DNA of 64,000 bases. Source: Porphyra umbilicalis. Its lineage: Eukaryota; Rhodophyta; Bangiophyceae; Bangiales; Bangiaceae. Positions within the stretch are counted from its first letter, which is position 1; each line of letters begins with the position of its first letter. Of the stretch, positions 23,016 through 35,400 are shown in pieces. The position numbers and the translations under genes were made by a program. The stretch is taken from the NCBI GenBank assembly GCA_002049455.2, contig KV918887.1, forward strand, positions 1 to 64,000, in the 5' to 3' direction. The notes below the pieces were generated by a model. That model ran no database searches, was not told the DNA's origin, and saw only the letters and a list, made by a program, of their open reading frames with translations.

Positions 23016-23125
23016 CCTGAATCACTGCCAAGCGTGTGATGGAAATGCCCACAGACGGCCTCAAAGGCCCTTTTCCGGAGGCTCGCGCACAGGCCAAGTC
23101 ATTCGGGAGTGTCTTGGCCGTGAGA
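23016..23125 (+). repeat. 110-bp direct repeat, copy 2
   Basis: This is the same unit as 22784-22893, in the same orientation. The pair could be the ends of a very small non-autonomous element or a segmental duplication. Primer-site and polypurine features were not identified. Confidence 0.8.
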
Positions 23126-23815
23126 GCTGTTCAACCCAGAATCGTGGTCGCATTAGAGACGCCCGTCCTCGCTGTGGGTCTCTCTGGTGGCGTCGAGAAG
23201 GCACACCTGCGTGATTGGCGATTGTTAGACCATAGGTCCAACGAATCATCTGCAATCAGTCCTGCACGGACTCGGTTTACTTCCTGTAGCCCCCCAGCAC
23301 GTGGTCAAAAAACGTTCCTCGTGCTTGTTTACAGGCACGGCGACGCTCACTTGGGCCACTGGGCGCACTGGGGTGGATTGAGGACCCACCCTAACGCTTG
23401 AGATGCAGATGAAGTGATGTCCTAACCGGATCGGAGAACTCCATCCGACACAGTTGTTGCGGATGGCCGGATGGTTGCACGCATTTGCCTGCCTTTGGTA
23501 TCATTATGGACTGACCTAAGGTCAGGTTGGCGGTCAAATCCTCACGCTCCCAGTCTTAGAATCGACCGGTCGCGGCCGAGGACATTGCAGCAGAGAAATG
23601 ACATATACGGACAAGAAAATGACGAGAAGATGCAAAAAAGTATTTCTTGGAGCACGTCGAGAGCCGTCCCGATGTCATGTACAGCGCTCGAGATGCGGTG
23701 CGATGCAGAAAATGACATCCAGATGCAGGTGGGCACGGCTGCCGACGATCTATCACCGATCTGATAAAGAATTGATAGACCAGACCTCGGCAAGACGGCG
23801 GACTCGGCCCCCTGC
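23126..23815. other. Intergenic stretch, no gene recognised
   Basis: No recognisable gene. The right end probably belongs to the leader of the copia fossil that follows. Confidence 0.4.
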
Positions 23816-25247
23816 GTGTCCAACAAGTACCGGATCCACAAGCTAAACGAGGCTGATGGGACATGGGAGGTGCTCTTTCACGCCATCCCAGAAGACAAGG
23901 AGCTCAAGGAGGCTTTCGCAAAGCCCCAGCCTAACAGGGCGACCGACCCGACCGGCGCCGCGACGTCAGCAACGAATTATCGAAGTGCCTTTGTCCGCCT
24001 CAAGATGAGTGTGGCGCTTCCCCACCTCCCCAAAGTGCCGGCGTGCACTTGAGCCAAGGTAGCGTGGGACGCACTGGAAGCAGCTTTGACGGCCAATAGC
24101 AACGCGTGGTGGCTGCAACTGACACAGAAATTTGGGCCCGTCAAGATACACCCAGGGGAGCTCTGATCGGCTACTTCAGGCGAATAAGGAAGCTCCAAAT
24201 GGAGATGATGGCGAAGGGTCTCCTCTACGACGAAACCTCGGTGCAGATCCAGATCCTCAACGGCCTACCCAACGAGTACAAGATGAAAAAGGAGATGCTC
24301 ATCAACCAGGGCACCGAGTTGTGGTGGGACGCAGTCATGCCGATGCTCTACCACGTCTTTAATGAAAACATGGAGGCCGCGGCCGCTCAGTAGGGCCCGT
24401 CTGTCAGCGCGTACACCGCTTCGGGCAACATCTCTTGGCCGCGCGACGCCCCTATGCCACGGGAGGCGCGGCAGAGGCGCGTCATGTGTTGGACCTGCGG
24501 CGTCAAAGGGCACTACCCGCGACAGTGCAAGAAGGGCGGCGGTGACCGCTCGTCCAGCGCTGGCCGGTCTTTGGCCAGCTTTATGGCCGTCGCTAATCGC
24601 CCCCGCCGCCCATCTATGGCCCCCGCGCGGATATCGTGGACGCTCGTCAGGTGAAGGCAGCTGGTTTGTTTACCTCGTTCGCCTTGGTGGTTGGTGCCCG
24701 CCCGTGCGCCACGCCACCGCGCACGGCGTGGGTGGTTAGCTTGGGGGCCACCAACCACTTGTAGATCGCACGCGCCGGCTTGACGATGCACGGTCCGACG
24801 CCATCGGATGTGACGATTTCCCGCGGCCAGTCAGTCCACTCACAGGGCACGGCTCCGTTCCGCTGTCCTCCTCCCTCGGCGGCGTAGTGACTTTCTGCCA
24901 CTCTCTTTACGTGCCTGGCATCTCCGATAACCCCCTCCACACGCGGGCGAATACCCAGCGGAGTAGGGTTACGCCCCAGGATAATAGCGTCATGATCGAG
25001 CAGGACGGGCGTGTTTTGGCCACGGGGAAATTCGAAGAAAACGACCACTCTATGTTTGAGGGCGCGGCGACCTCCCCTACGTTCATGTCGGCGCGTGCCG
25101 CCACCACGTCCGTATCGCCCGTGGCCGTTGCGTCCGCCTCGGTGGCCGATGGGAAAGCCTGCCCCTTTGGTCACGTCTGGCACCGTCGGCCCGGCCACCC
25201 CGACAAGGTCAATGTGGCCAGGCTGGCGAACCTCGCGACTGTCGAGA
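23816..25247 (+). mobile_element. Copia-type gag and pre-integrase fragment, family D (fossil)
   Basis: The plus strand shows remnants of a copia gag: a stretch starting SNKYRIHKLNEADGTWEV, then a UBN2-like segment with GYFRRIRKLQMEMMAKGL, and a CCHC zinc knuckle (CWTCGVKGHYPRQC, about 24487-24530). A pre-integrase piece with HVWHRRPGHPDKVNVARL follows near 25175-25225. It is a broken, old copy with several breaks, and ends where a copia A LTR fragment begins. Confidence 0.72.
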
Positions 25248-25558
25248 AGTCATGCTGAGCACCGCTGTGAGCTCTGCCACCGTAAAAGCAAAATTCAAGA
25301 ATGCTGGTATTGGCCAGGGTCTGAATTCCCGACTCCCAGACGAGACCGGAAGATCTCGTGTAATGACAGTGGGGGCCATACTTCCCTCTGGGCTATCCAT
25401 GCGTCTTCCTCGCGGTTACGAGACCGCTGGTGCATTCAGCATTATCACCCGTGCGATTTTGAGTGAAATATTTGCAATTTCTCAAGTTCTGTTCTTGCGC
25501 TTCTGATGCTGTGATTTACGTAGGCATTGCTTTGTTCCCTGATGCTTTGATGTTGGTG
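25248..25558 (+). repeat. Copia A-family LTR fragment
   Basis: It aligns with the first part of the 36560-37098 LTR, including the tRNA-like section (about 25300-25405) and the TTTTGAGTGAAAT..TTGC segment. It is more diverged than the copy at 36.6 kb. Confidence 0.75.
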
Positions 25559-26518
25559 CCCCATCGACGGCAATTTCGGAGACCAGGCAGCGAAGGGCAT
25601 TTTCGTGGGCTATCCAGACGGCAGCAAGGCGTACGAGGTCATCCTTGACGATGGCAGCGTCGTCAAGGCGCGAAGCGTCGTTTTCTGGGAGAATAACTCG
25701 AGCAAGACTGCCGAAGTTCCAGAAGACTCACCCGTGGAAAAGGTCGTCGAAGGCGAGAAGGGGTTGGAAGATGGCAGCTACGACCAAGACGTTGACGCTG
25801 AAGATGAAGGCGGAGACGACCAGCACGCACAATGATGGCTCGAACAACTCGGCAGACGACAATCAAGGTTTTGCGGGCTCTCAAGACATGCTGGGTCCGA
25901 GCGGAAGAGCGCGGCGGCCGCCGGTCGACCACTGGTGTCCAGAGAGTCTCGTTGCTCACGAGGCTCCCTTGACGTACACACAGACAGTTCAAGAACAAAA
26001 GTTGGCGAAGTGACGGTCCACAATGGACCAGGAGATGGAGTCCATTCCCACGAGTATGACATGGGGTTTGACGCCCGGTCGGCCGACGCGATCTCAAAGA
26101 GAAGTGGGTTTTCAACGTCTGGGACGCGTCGGACAACGTCGGGAACAACACGACACGGCACAAGGCGCGCCTGTGCTTTATGGGCAACCAGCAGCTCAAG
26201 GGGCTTGACTTCAACTAGACGTTTGCGCCGGTGGCGTAGTTCACTACCATACGCAGCATCCTGGCGATGGCCGCGGCAAACGGGTGGGAGCTACATCAGA
26301 CGGACGTCAAGACGGCCTTCCTGAACGGCGGCTTTGCCGAGGAAGTCTGCATGGAGCAGCCGGGGGGAGACGTCGATCCCACGTATCCAGACACGGTGTG
26401 CCGTCTTCTTCAGGCGCTGTATGGGCTTAAGCAGGCCCCCAAAATGTGGTACGCCGAGCTCGACGCCTTTCTCAAGTCGCAAGGGCTCGACAGCATCGAC
26501 CCGGATGCTTTCTGCTGA
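25559..26518 (+). mobile_element. Diverged copia A-family pol fragment (fossil)
   Basis: It is collinear with 34440-35390 of copia A: the end of the integrase region (the GIFVGYPDGS-like stretch near 25597), the acidic linker and the first half of reverse transcriptase, including an AALYGLKQAPKMWYA-like segment near 26410. It is broken in several places and clearly older than the 32-37 kb copy. Confidence 0.8.
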
Positions 26519-27821
26519 GAAGGGCGTCAAGACTCGCACCATGTCATCCATTAACTCACTTTCTATGGACTTTAGGCGGGCGCCGGGTTTCCCAGTGAAT
26601 GCACGCCTCGTGCGACCTTTGTATTCATGGACCCTGCGCTGTGTTGATGGAGCCACGGCGGGCAACCAGCCAATGTGGTTAGGCAGCGGCTCGTTTCGTG
26701 CCAGAGACCAGCAGAGGTTGATCTCGTCGGCTCGGAGACGGATTCGAGGTTGAGGGGCTGCGCGGGTATTTCCACCCCAGTGTGATTTGAGATCGCAGCA
26801 AAAGGTGTGCCAGTTCATGTTCTTGAACGCCTACCGGAATCGGATTGCAGACTTTTTTGGTTTGGATTTGGAAAGCGGTGGTGGAGTTCCATCGAGAATA
26901 TGTGACGAGTCCCTGGGTGACATTCAATGGTCGAAGACCGGTCGCTGTCGACGTTCCGCGTCTCGCCGCCACCGCGTCCCCCTCCCCCCCCCTCCCCCCC
27001 CCCCCCCCGTCCTGCATCCACAGCCATCGCTGTTGCTGCCGTCGACGACCTCATCCCATCCCCCCCGCCGCTGTCTACTGCTGCTAATGCGGTCCGCGCT
27101 TTAGTGCGGTGTGGTGCGATGTTCTTGTATCGATCTACTCTTAAAGCCTTCTGGATATTTTCTTGCCATATCGCTCGGGCGCTGTTCCTCTTCCCTGTTT
27201 CTACTCCACCCTCCGTGGGACACACTTCATGAAGACGCGCAATGAAGAGAAGGGATGTTTGTGATGACAGCCTTGCCGTAAACATGGAGTCAAGTCCATG
27301 GACGAGAGCACGAAACAGAGTACAGAGAGAACACCTAGTGACTTTATTTTCAATGCGTCAGGAGCAACACAACAGACGAAATACAAAACCGTACCCGTCG
27401 ACTGTGGGAGGGGGAGTGGCGCAGGGGAGATCGTCAGCGGCAGCAACAGCGACGGCGGTGGTAGGAGGACGGGGAAGGGGGGGGACGGGGGAAGGGGGGG
27501 GCGCATCGTCGGCGGTTCTTCCCTCTCGCTTTTTCGGGTTACTTCTTGGTAACTTCGAGGCGACACAGGCGCGAGCTGCGTCGCCGAGAAGTCGCCAACG
27601 GGGGCTACAAAGATAGTCATACGGTGGATCAAAGCGGACACCCAAGCAAACGGATAAGTAACCGGTTTGTCCGGTTTCAGGCATAATCTGCAGAACATAT
27701 TTACCACTGATTCTGGGCATATATTTCAGTACTATTTAGTTGATGCGAATTTGTTAATCCAATTTAGTGCTAATCAATGACTGACACGCCACCAACAATA
27801 TTAGTCAAATGACATTGTCGA
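26519..27821. other. Intergenic stretch with a long C/T tract
   Basis: A C-rich pyrimidine run lies at about 26980-27010, and a G-rich stretch (GGGGAAGGGGGGGG type) lies at 27470-27500. No gene, RNA gene or terminal repeat was recognised. Confidence 0.45.
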
Positions 27822-28122
27822 TCACGCAACGCCGCTGCCGCTGCGGCCGCAGTAGCGGCCGCCCCCCGGCCCCCCCCCTGCGGCCCGCCGCGTCGGCGGG
27901 CCGCAACCCCCGGCGGGAGTCCCCCCCCCCCCAGCCGCCGCCGACCGCGCCGCCGCGTACGCGCGGCGCCCCCGCAGCAGCGCGCTAACGTCGAGGCCCC
28001 CCCCCAGCTGCGCCGCTCCCGCGCCGTAGCGGTGGGCCAAAAACGCCGCGTGAGCGGCGAGCACCGCGTCCTCCCCCCCGGCGGCGAGAACGTAGGCTGT
28101 AGCATATCTCTGCTCCCAATTG
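27822..28122 (-). pseudogene. Possible C-terminal fragment of a host gene, unrecognised
   Basis: The minus strand reads a balanced stretch beginning WEQRYATAYVLAAGGEDAVL, then AAHAAFLAHRYGAGAAQLGG, then an Ala/Gly-rich tail to a stop at 27822. The first part looks protein-like and not like repeat. It lies about 40 bp from the start of a retrotransposon LTR at 28164, so the rest of the gene may have been displaced by insertions. I do not recognise a family, and a chance ORF is possible. Confidence 0.3.
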
Positions 28123-28163
28123 GCAATTGGCCACGAGTAGCCCCCTCGACGGGCCAGAGCCCA

Positions 28164-28823
28164 TGTATTGTGGGAATTGGCCTGTGGCACGCCCTTTGGG
28201 CGGTTACTTCCGCATGGTTCATTTTTTTATTGTTTGTTTGCTTGCCTGTCTTATATGCCTGCCGGCACTCATTACGATCGCTTGTGATCGGACGGTCGAT
28301 CGACCGGTGCCCTCGTTTGTATTAAATCACCGTGGGTCCGGCTTCGCCGTCGTGGGCACCACCCGGCTCCCCATCGGATGCCCTTCAACAAAAGGTCTTC
28401 TTCCTCGCCGCGACGGCGATAGAACTCGCTTTATTGCGTGGCTACGGTCGGTCTCAGTACACTGGTCATTGAACTAACGTTATCAATACCACATTTGGTG
28501 GAGCAGCAGGGGATACCTTCGCCTTCATCGTGCCTCGCGGCACGGTGTCACCGAGAACTTTCCCGCTGCCTCGTGGCATTGTGACGGTGTCGGTACGGTC
28601 GCTTGGCGCGCGGGGCGTGAGCCATCGACTTGTGGGCGTGGTGCCGGGGGCATCACGGTTGAGATCTTCGACGTTGGCGCGCAGGGCGTTAGCTCAGTCG
28701 AAACACTTTGTTCAGGTCCCAGTATGTCTACTGGTGGTACCGGCGGCACTCGGCGAGCCAGAGACGGCAAGGTGCCAGCTGGCTACCGGCCGCCGGGAGG
28801 GGGACAAGGCACTCCTGCCGCCC
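28164..28823 (+). mobile_element. LTR and leader of a second gypsy-like element, family C (fragment)
   Basis: The putative LTR is 28164-28493. It begins TGTATTGTGG, ends CAATACCACA, and carries a TATATG near 28250 and ATTAAA near 28322. It is followed by TTTGGTGGAGCAGCAGG (28494-28510), which has the TGG-N-acceptor-stem form of a tRNA primer site. A gag-like start, MSTGGTGGTRRARDGKVP, opens at 28724. The sequence is cut at 28824 by the gypsy A LTR. No second LTR of this family was found in the window. Confidence 0.6.
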
Positions 28824-29470
28824 TGTAGTACTACGGGGCCCCCTATGCGCCAGGGGGCCACCGCGGGGACGTCGGCGACGACGGGGGACGCGGTCCCCGA
28901 CGTGAGGTGGCGACGCCAGCGGCGGTGGTGGCCGACGGGGCGGCGACGCGGGGGGCGGGGCGAGGGGGCGGCTCCGCTGACCGGCTCGGGCCACCCGGGG
29001 AGCGTACCCGATCCGCCACGCCCGGCACGCGGGCCCCGCGGGAGGCCAGATTGGCGCGCCCGAGAGGGCGCTGGCGCGCCCGAGAGGGCGCGGCAGGCGA
29101 CGGCCGACCGGGCGCCACGCGGCGGGTGCAGCGCGTTGCGCGCGGGACGGTTTCTCCCCCTCGTCTGTAATGATCGCCTCGGGGGACTTGACATGCATGG
29201 ATGGAATTATCTGCATTGGTTTGTGACGGCCCGGGTCAATTCCCATTGGGGGAAATTGGGCCCGTGCGACGGTTTCCGCCCTTTTAGGACGAAGGGCGAC
29301 GACGGTGGGAGGCACCGTCGTCGCCGGCAAGTAAACCGTGTCTTGATGTCTTGGCGTTTCGATCGGCCCGACTTCCCGGACCTCGAGTCCCATAGCGGGT
29401 ATCGCGCGAGCGGCTAAGACGGCCGTTACTTCCCTCCTTCTGAGGTAACCCCCTAGATTGTGGTACTACA
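28824..29470 (+). repeat. Gypsy A 5' LTR
   Basis: It starts TGTAGTACTACGGGG and ends GTGGTACTACA. It is 647 bp long, with internal tandem copies of GCGCGCCCGAGAGGGCG near 29056-29092. It differs from the 3' LTR at about five positions. Confidence 0.92.
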
Positions 29471-29472
29471 TT

Positions 29473-29490
29473 TGGCGCTCCGGGTGAGAC
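29473..29490 (+). promoter_or_regulatory. Gypsy A primer-binding site
   Basis: TGGCGCTCCGGGTGAGAC lies two bases after the LTR. It has the TGG-N-acceptor-stem-complement form expected for a tRNA 3'-end primer. I cannot name the tRNA. Confidence 0.6.
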
Positions 29491-29618
29491 CCGTGGTACG
29501 CACGCCGTGCGTGTCGCGGATCGACACCTCTTTCGGTACCAAGAGTCTGGGGACCCTCGTTGGTTGTATTGCGGTGCGGTGACGGAGGACATCCGATCGA
29601 TACGCGGGACCCGCTTCC

Positions 29619-32064
29619 ATGGCTCTCGGATCTTCCTCATCTTCCCCGCTTGACGGGGGCGCTCCTCCGTTTGAGATGCCTGGCACTAGCCGGGTAACGG
29701 ACGCGCCACCGGCGGGAGACCCCGGGGCAACACCGGCCTTGGGCGCCGTGGCCCCCGTTGGGGGTGGAAGGGCGGTCCCGGTTGGCGGCGGAGGTACGGT
29801 GGCGGGTGAGTTGAACTCTCCGCCCGAGGACCCCGGCCGCACGCCGACCACCGGGGCTCGTCCTCCTCCCGGCGCGGGATGGACGTCCACGCTGATGGAG
29901 CCCCAGGCAGGGGGTGCGGGGGTTCACCCTTCCCCCCTGGACGGGCAGCGCCTGGAAGGGGCGCCGCCCTTTGGCCCTCCCCGCGTGGACGCGGTGGGCA
30001 GTTCATCGGGAACCTTAGTTGGCGGGACCCCCGCGGGCCGGGGGCCGCGTCGACCAATGGACGCGCTGTCGCTGGAGGAGGACGAGCGGCAGCGCCGGGA
30101 ATTACAGCGAGCGTTCGGGGTCACCCCGGAAGAGGTGGCCCGGGCCCGGTGGCAGAGGACTACCCGGGACCACTGGTCCCTGGACGCGCCGTCCGGGGCG
30201 GGCGGGTCGGGGCCCAGCCTGCAGGGGGTCGGCGGAGCCGCGGCTCCAGGACCACCTCGGGCGGCGGCCGACCCCGGGCACCTGCGCCACTTGGCTCAGG
30301 TGTTCCGCGACGCCGTGGAGGAGGCGTCGACCGCGGCATCGGACGGGACCCCGGTCCCGGGGCGAGGCGCGGCCGTGGCCCTGGCCCTGGCGGCGGCCCA
30401 GGGCCCTTCTTCTGGGACCGCGAGCGCGGGTGGACCGGCATTCCCGGAACCCGGGTCAGGCACGTCCGGGGAGCGCCCCCGGACGGGGGGAGCTACCCGG
30501 ACGGGGGGCGCTACCCGGACGGGGTCCGCCTTGACGGTGACTGCCTCGCCGGCCGCGCGCCCTGCGCGGCCGCGGTCCCGGAGGGGCGCCGAGCGTCGAC
30601 ACCAGAAGTCGGTTCCCTCTAAGGGCCACCGACGGCGTCGCCACGCCCGACAGGCGCCGTCACCCCCCTCGTCGGGGCCCCCCTCGTCGACCGAGAGTGA
30701 TGAGAGTCCGTCGAGCTCGTCATCCGCCGCCAGTGGGGCGGAGTCGACGGACAGCAGCGACGGCTCGACCTCGTCCTCCGCCACCGGCAGTGACCCCGGG
30801 GCAACACGCCGCCGACGGCGGGCACGGGCGGCCGACAAGCGGCCACACCGGGCCCTAGTGCAAGAGGCGCTGCGCGCCTTCCGGCGGGAGCAGCGGGATG
30901 ACACGGTGGTCGACCCCCGCTTCAAGGGGCTCCTGTCGCCGGAACGGTACCGGCTCGCACAGCGAGGGGGCCGCCAACACCTCCCGCGAGGCAATTCCAT
31001 CCGCAACATCCGAGCGGACGTCAAGGCCTTGATGCACACCTCGCGGCAGTTTGCGGGCGACACCCCGTTGGGGTTGGTGGCGTTCCTTGGGAACTTCCAG
31101 ACGGCATGCGACGGCAGCGGGCTGAACGAGGGTACGGCAGTGACACTGCTGCAGTACTTCTTCACGAGCGAGGTGCTTGGCGTGCTCCAGCGCGCCAAGG
31201 ACACCCACGCCTCGCGGCAGCTCACGTACAAAAGCGCGGTCCACGCCCTGCTCAACGAGTACCTCGACGGGGACGTCCTGGTGGACCACCTCCAGTCCCT
31301 CATGCAAGCATCCCAAGAGAAGTGGGAAGACGAGTAAGAGTTTGCGAACCGCATCCTCGATGCTAACCGTGCCTTGGGCTCGGTCCTACAAGAAGCCGAG
31401 CTGAAGGGTATCCTACTCAAGGGCGTTGGACGGGAAGTCCGGGCCCTGGGGCGGAACTTCAACACCCAGGGCCGGACCTTCCCCAAGCTGCGCAAGTTCC
31501 TTTCCAAGACGGGAGCAGCCACCCGGGAGGCCCGGGGGGTTAAGCTCCAGGCCAAGCCCAAGGGGAGCACCTCCCGGTCGGTCGGCGGTGAAGAACGGGA
31601 GCCCCGTCGGACCCGGCCGGCAGCATCCGTCGCCCTCCCGGTGGGAGCCGCCTCTCCCGCGGCTGCTCTGTCCGTCCCAGACTACGGAACCGAGGCGGAG
31701 CGGGCTGAGAGGGCCGCGGTGTTGGCCGCGTCGGGGACGCCCGTTGAGTACGGGTCCCCGGGCGACGTCCCGGTATTTCCGGTGGACAGTCTGCCGCGCG
31801 CGTCGGGCTGGCAACAGCAGCCCGCGTCGGGCGGGCGCCCGGAGTTGTACCCCGTTCACACGGGGGCGGGGCGCGGGCGCGGTACCCTGGCGCCGGCCAC
31901 CCCGGTGCCTCCACGGGCGGGAACCGTCTTCTCGCACTCGGATCGCCCCCCGCGGTTTCCCCGCGGCGGGGCGCCTCCACCGCGTGGCGGCGGATGGAGC
32001 GGGGCACCCGAGGCGGGGCCCCCGCCCCGTCGGCGGGGGGCCTGCTCGTTTTGTGGGCACCTGG
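29619..32064 (+). CDS. Gypsy A gag region
   Basis: The gag polyprotein region starts MALGSSSSSPLDGGAPPFEM. The N-terminal part is Gly/Pro/Ala-rich. A Ser-rich linker follows near 30690-30790. The capsid-like region (about 30840-31330) has balanced composition, including NSIRNIRADVKALMHTSRQF and LTYKSAVHALLNEYLDGDVL. The C-terminal part is basic and Pro/Gly-rich, and leads into a zinc-knuckle-like CSFCGH motif just before the copia insertion. Its role is particle assembly and RNA packaging by analogy with Ty3/gypsy elements. Confidence 0.75.
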
Positions 32065-32322
32065 GGGCTTTGCTTTGATCCCTGATGCTTTGATTTGGTG
32101 AGCGTTTTGATTTAGAGTGTGGGCGGGCGCGTGCGCGGGCGAGCTGCTTGGGCTGCGTGGTGGGCTTGAGTGCTCCGACTACTTGAGGAGTGCCCTTGAT
32201 GGGAAGTGGGGCGCTTTGGAGAGACAACCAACAAAGCACGTTCGCACACATACACACAAAGCTCAAGCCACTCAACCACTTCACCGTGGTCCCCCATCCC
32301 CTATCCCCACTGCGTTTCAACA
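32065..32322 (+). repeat. Copia A 5' LTR (portion)
   Basis: It is 258 bp long, matches 36841-37098 with three differences, and ends CTGCGTTTCAACA. Confidence 0.9.
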
Positions 32323-32340
32323 GGTTATGGGCCCAGAGCC
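32323..32340 (+). promoter_or_regulatory. Copia A primer-binding site matching the initiator tRNA-Met anticodon arm
   Basis: GGTTATGGGCCCAG directly follows the LTR. It is the exact complement of CTGGGCCCATAACC, the anticodon stem-loop of typical eukaryotic initiator tRNA-Met, and not of a tRNA 3' end. Drosophila copia and yeast Ty5 are known to prime from such a half-tRNA. A related site is at 19013-19028. Confidence 0.75.
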
Positions 32341-32486
32341 GGGGCTGTGACAAGGGCAAGGCGTGCCAGACGGCGTCGCGGCGGTCGCGACAAGTGCGAA
32401 GAAGACGAGTGCAAGGTGGTTCAAGGACGTGACGGTCAAGGCGCAAGGTTCGGCAAGATCGGGAAGCGCTACGACAAGCAAGCATC

Positions 32487-35400
32487 ATGGACGGTGGCGC
32501 TGCCGGCATGGGCGGCATCAAGATTGACAAGTTGATGGACACGAACTTCCACGAGTGGTGCCAGCGGATCAAGATGATCGACATGCTTGACGAAGACGGC
32601 AAGCCGACGGACGCGGAGGACCGCGAGTTGGCGGTGTGGAAGCGTCGAGACACGAAGGCGAGCGCCATCATCGGGCTCACCCTTGGGTCTGAGCAGCTCG
32701 AGCACGTGTCGGGGTGCAAGACGACGGCGGTAATGTGGTCGACCCTGCAAGGCGTCTTCCAGCGCAAGAGTTTGATGAACAAGATGAAGGCGCGACGCGA
32801 ATTCTACACCGTCGCGATGAACGTCGGCGAGGGCATGCTGGGCTATATCAACCGCGTGCGCAACCTCGGCGAGAACCTCAAGGCCATGGGCGGCGAGGTG
32901 ACGGAGATGGATGTCGCCATGAGGGTTCTGAACGGGCTGACGTCAAAGCATGAGAACCTGCTGGTGGCTCTAGACGCCAAGGGCGAGGACGAGCTAAGCC
33001 TCGACTTTGTCAAGAGCCGCTTGCTTCAGGAGGAGCGGCGTCAGGCGGACAAGTCACCGGCGGTAAAGCGCATTGGTGACATGGCACTCGTCGGCGCCAA
33101 CTATCGAGGTCAAGGCCGCCGTGGTGACCTTTCCAAGATCGAGTGCTACTACTGCCACAAGTTTTGGCACATCGCTTATGATTGCCCAGAGCTAAAGGCC
33201 AAGAAGCAGAGACAGGACAAGGTGGCCGCGATTGCGGCTGATGACGGTAGCGACAGCGACGACGCCATCTGTCTCGTTGGCAACGCGGATGACAACGATG
33301 ACATTTCCAAGTCGTGGCTTATCGACTCTGCGGCGTCTGCACACATGTGCTGGATGCGTGCGTGCTTCGATGACTACAAGACGACCACGGGACGGAGCGT
33401 CACGATTGGTGACAAGGGGTCCGTGGCCACGGCGGGCGTCGGAACCGTCGTCCTCAACGTCATCGTTCAAGGCACGACGCGCAAGATCAAGTTGGAGAAG
33501 GTGCTCCATGTTCCTTCTATGGGCTTCAACCTCATGTCGGTCGGCATGATGGAGGAACGCGGTGCGGAAGTGTCGTTCAAGCGCGGTATGTCCATCATCA
33601 AGATGAACGAGAAGATTGCTGCGTGCGGCACGCGTAAGAACGGGCTCTACCACCTGGACATGGCCCCTTTGTCGGATGTTGCTGCGGTGGCCTCTCTGCA
33701 GCTATGGCATGAGCGTCTTGGCCACGTGAACGTGGCCGGCGTCAAGACGATGATCAAGAACAAGGACGTAGACGGACTCAAGTGCACTTCCATGGTGGTC
33801 AAGGACATCTGCAAGCCGTGCGTGTACGGCAAGGCGGCAATGACGCCTATGCCTAGCGCAAGAGGCGTTCGTGTGACCAGGCGGCTCCAGCTCGTGCACT
33901 CGGACCTCGGTGGACCTATGTCAGAACCCTCTCGCGGCGGAGCGCTCTACTTCGGTACGTTCACCGACGAATTCTCCCGCTGGACGGACGTGGTCTTCTT
34001 GCACAAGAAGAGCGATCTTCTCGCGGAGTACAAGAAATGGCTGACCAAGGCACAGCTGCACACCGGCAACAAGATCAAGGTGCTCCGGTCCGACAACGGC
34101 GGCGAGTACGTGTCGTTCGCATTCAAGGCACTTCACGATGAGAACGGCACGACGCACCAGACGACGGTGCCCGACACGCCGCAGCAGAACCGGGTTGCTG
34201 AGCGACTCAACCGAGTTCTCGTGGAGATGGCTCGCACCATGATGCGACACAAGGACGTCGACCAGGATCTTTGGGAGGATGCCATCAAGACGGAGGTCAA
34301 CATCGAGAACCGCGTCACTAGCCGTGCGCTTCCTGTAGGCAAGACGCCTCATGAGCTATGGACCGGAAACAAGCCTGACGTAAGCCACATGCGGGTGTTT
34401 GGGTCAACATGCTGGGTGGTACTGCACAAGAGCCACGTCGATGGCAAGTTCGGAGACAAGGCGGCAAAGGGCATTTTCGTGGGCTATCCCGACGGCAGCA
34501 ACGCGTACAAGGTCATCCTGGACGACGGCAAGGTCGTCAAGGCGCGAAGCGTCGTTTTCTCCGAGAAGAACTCAAGCAAGGTTGCAGATGTTCCAGAGGA
34601 TTCACCCGTGGACGAAGTCGTGGAAGGCGAGACGGGCTTGGATGCCGGCAGCGACGACCCAGACGTCGACGCTGAAGATGACGGCGGTGACGACCAGCAA
34701 GATGATGGCTCGGACAAATCGGCAGACGACAATCAAGGTTCTGCCGGATCTCAAGACACGCTGCGTCGGAGCGGCAGATCGCGGAGGCCTCCGGTTGAGT
34801 ACTGGCGTCCAGTGAGCCTTGTTGCTCACGAGGCTCCCATGACGTATGGTCAAGCAGTTCAAGGACAAGAGTCGACCAAGTGGCGGGCCGCAATGGACCA
34901 GGAGATGGACTCTATCCGCAAGAACAAGACATGGCGTTTGACGGATCGCCCGGTCGGCCGACGCGTGCTCAAGGGCAAGTGGGTTTACAAAGTCAAGGAC
35001 GAGCTGGACAAGGTCGGGAACAACAAGACGCGGCACAAGGCGCGCCTGTGCTTTATGGGCAATCGGCAGATCAAGGGGCTTGACTTCAACGAGACGTTTG
35101 CGCCGGTGGCCAAGTTCACTACCATCCGATGCATCCTGGCAATGACGGCGGCGAACGGGTGGGAGCTGCATCAGATGGACGTCAAGACGGCCTTCCTGAA
35201 CGGCGACCTTGACGAGGAGGTCTACATGGAGCAGCCGGAGGGATACGTCGATCCCACGTATCTGGACAAGGTGTGCCGTCTTCTCCAAGCGCTGTATGGG
35301 CTTAAGCAAGCCCCCAAGATGTGGTACGCCAAGCTTGACGCCTTCCTCAAGTCGCAAGTGTTTGACAACATCGACCCGGATGCCTGCCTCTACCTCCAGA

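Noticed and set aside
28685-28700. A-box-like GTTAGCTCAGTCG suggesting a tRNA gene
   Set aside because: No B box or cloverleaf follows within tRNA distance; it lies in a retrotransposon leader.
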